From NCBI RefSeq assembly GCF_002127325.2, contig NC_035444.2, forward strand, positions 38,975,226 through 39,039,225: a DNA stretch of 64,000 bases, written 5' to 3'. Every line of letters begins with the position of its first letter. The first letter of the stretch is position 1. A program made the position numbers and the translations under genes. The notes below the pieces were generated by a model that saw only the letters and a list, made by a program, of their open reading frames with translations, searched no databases and was not told the origin of the DNA. Below are positions 62,577 to 64,000 of the stretch, piece after piece. This DNA comes from Helianthus annuus (taxonomy: Eukaryota; Streptophyta; Magnoliopsida; Asterales; Asteraceae).

Positions 62577-63847
62577 ATGAAGCCCATAAGTCTCGTTATT
62601 CTATTCATCCTGGCTCAGATAAAATGTATAAGGATCTTCGTATTCAGTATTGGTGGCCTGGTATGAAGAAAGACATTGCCTTATACGTATCCAAATGCCT
62701 TACTTGTCTTAAGGTTAAGGCTGAACATCAGAGTCCTTCCGGATTATTGGAGCAACCAGAGATCCCAGTTTGGAAATGGGAAAACATTACACAGGATCTC
62801 ATTACTAAACTTCCGCGCACAAATAAAGGTCACGATGCCATCTGGGTAGTTGTTGATCGTCTTACCAAATCAGCGCATTTCTTGCCAATCCGTGAGGATT
62901 TTTCGGCTGACAAACTTGCTCAAATCTACGTGGATGAAATTGTAGCTCGACATGGTGTTCCCTTGAACATCATTTCTGACAGAGATGCTCGTTTCACTTC
63001 TCATTTTTGGAGAACCATGCAATCTGCTATGGGGTCCCAACTTAATCTGAGCACAGCGTATCATCCGCAAACGGATGGTCAATCTGAAAGAACAATCCAG
63101 ACACTGGAGGGTATGCTTAGAGCTTGTGTGATCGATTTTGGTGGTAGTTGGGATTCACATCTTCCATTGATTGAATTCTCCTACAACAACAGTTATCACT
63201 CCAGCATCAACATGGCTCCTTTCGAGGCTCTCTATGGTCGAAAATGTCGTTCACCAGTCTGCTGGAATGAGATCGGCGAGGCTCAGCTTACTGGACCTTC
63301 CCTCATTTTACAGACAACAGATAAGGTTAAGAAAGTTCGTGATAACCTTCAGACAGCTAGAAGCCGTCAAAAGAATTACGCGGACCTAAAACGCAAGCCC
63401 TTGGATTTTCAAGTCGGTGATCGTGTATTACTTAAGGTCTCACCTTGGAAAGGTGTGATCAGATTCAGAAAGAAAGGAAAACTTGCACCTAGATACGTTG
63501 GACCATTCAAGATCGTCGAAAGAATCGGTAAGGTAGCCTACAGACTTGAGTTACCTCCTGAACTTGGAAATGTTCATCCAACCTTTCACGTGTCCAATCT
63601 CAAGAGGTGTTTAGCTGATGAGAACCTCCACATACCGCTTGACGAGATTCGTGTTGATAAAACACTGAAATTTGTTGAGAAACCGGTGGAAATCATGGAA
63701 CGTGAAGTCAAGTGGCTTAAACGCAAGCGCATTCCTTTGGTCAAGGTTCGCTGGGAATCTAAACGTGGACCCGAGTTTACTTGGGAATGTGAAGATCAAA
63801 TAAAGGCAAAATATCCGCATCTTTTTCCACAAGTTTCCTCTAAATAA
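62577..63847 (+). pseudogene. Element B pol part 2: integrase and chromodomain-like tail
   Basis: Resumes the reading frame of 53613 exactly after one copy of the duplicated atgaa. HHCC zinc finger ([10 protein letters not shown], then CLTCLKVK). The catalytic triad is present: Asp in [10 protein letters not shown], Asp in [14 protein letters not shown], Glu in [15 protein letters not shown] motif and a chromodomain-like tail follow, ending PQVSSK with a TAA that overlaps the palindrome. This half is open, but cut off from its upstream half by element D. Compared with element A the domain order is the same and the sequence similar throughout. Confidence 0.9.
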
Positions 63848-63864
63848 ATTTCGGGACGAAATTT
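63846..63864 (+). promoter_or_regulatory. Palindrome before the polypurine tract (element B)
   Basis: aaatttcgggacgaaattt, identical to that at 46274-46292. Confidence 0.7.
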
Positions 63865-63868
63865 CCAC

Positions 63869-63881
63869 AAGTAGGGGAGAC
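63869..63881 (+). promoter_or_regulatory. Element B polypurine tract
   Basis: aagtaggggagac, directly before the 3' LTR. Confidence 0.75.
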
Positions 63882-64000
63882 TGTAACATTTGTGCTCGAT
63901 ATCATTATGAACAGTTCAATTATCAATAAAACAATGTTATTTGATCCCAATGTTTGTTTGTTTGTGTTTTACATTTTTCGTGTTTTGACTTTTGTTCAAT
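63882..64000 (+). repeat. Element B 3' LTR, first 119 bp
   Basis: Matches 46310-46428 with two differences. Continues beyond the window. Confidence 0.9.

Larger units (their letters stand above)
46310..64000 (+). mobile_element. Element B: Ty3/gypsy chromovirus, interrupted by element D, right end outside window
   Basis: LTR 46310-49962 (3653 bp), initiator-Met primer site, gag, protease-RT-RNase H, then integrase and chromodomain resuming after a nested element, then the start of the second LTR at 63882. The 119 bp of second LTR in the window differ at two positions from the first. The upstream fragment 45916-46309 also ends at this first LTR, so the LTR is shared by two internal regions. 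Two in-frame stops and the D insertion inactivate it. Confidence 0.9.

Overview
The window looks like heterochromatic, retrotransposon-dense DNA of a flowering plant. I infer a dicot and probably a composite (Asteraceae), from remembered resemblance of the element families; nothing in the sequence names the species. I see no convincing intact host gene and no rRNA or tRNA gene. Almost all real coding sequence belongs to LTR retrotransposons, several nested with exact 5-bp target-site duplications (TSDs).

Layout. 1-5027: a minus-strand, non-autonomous Tat/Athila-type element with a tRNA-Asp primer site, whose two LTR arms lie in inverted orientation. 5028-8110: an orphan EF-hand-like fragment and an older LTR-like repeat rich in CCGATCGG motifs. 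8170-9230: a decayed Mutator-like transposase tail joined to an OTU-protease-like domain. 10034-34855: an old minus-strand Ty1/copia element (TSD agtag). It holds a minus-strand solo gypsy LTR (11824-29238, TSD gtacc), which in turn holds a young, complete plus-strand Ty3/gypsy element called A here (12885-26947, TSD caaac). 35402-35755: a Tat/Athila relic. 36117-38571: a solo gypsy LTR (TSD tgtag). 39003-39033: a possible Helitron 3' end. 40161-41132: two foldback MITEs embedded in (TA)n tracts (Micron-like). 41133-42547: LTR-like debris. 42548-45191: a truncated gypsy LTR (C), interrupted by a copia LTR (45192-45865). 45916-64000: gypsy family B, as a truncated 3' end, a complete LTR, an internal region and the start of the next LTR. 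Its integrase is split by a nested non-autonomous gypsy element D (53614-62576, TSD atgaa).

How the parts work together. Element A keeps everything an autonomous chromovirus needs: near-identical 3399-bp LTRs with a TATA box, an initiator-Met primer site, one uninterrupted 1515-codon gag-pol frame with protease, RT, RNase H, integrase and chromodomain-like tail, and a polypurine tract. It also carries a 414-codon ORF between primer site and gag, separated from gag by ten 43-bp tandem repeats. Element B has similar enzymes but two in-frame stops plus the D insertion. D keeps only LTRs, priming sites and a gag remnant, so it must have been moved by proteins from elsewhere.

The cross-cutting pattern I find most interesting is that most LTR families here carry their own cluster of short, mostly palindromic motifs just upstream of the TATA-like box. 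Gypsy families A, B and D also share a palindrome immediately before the polypurine tract.
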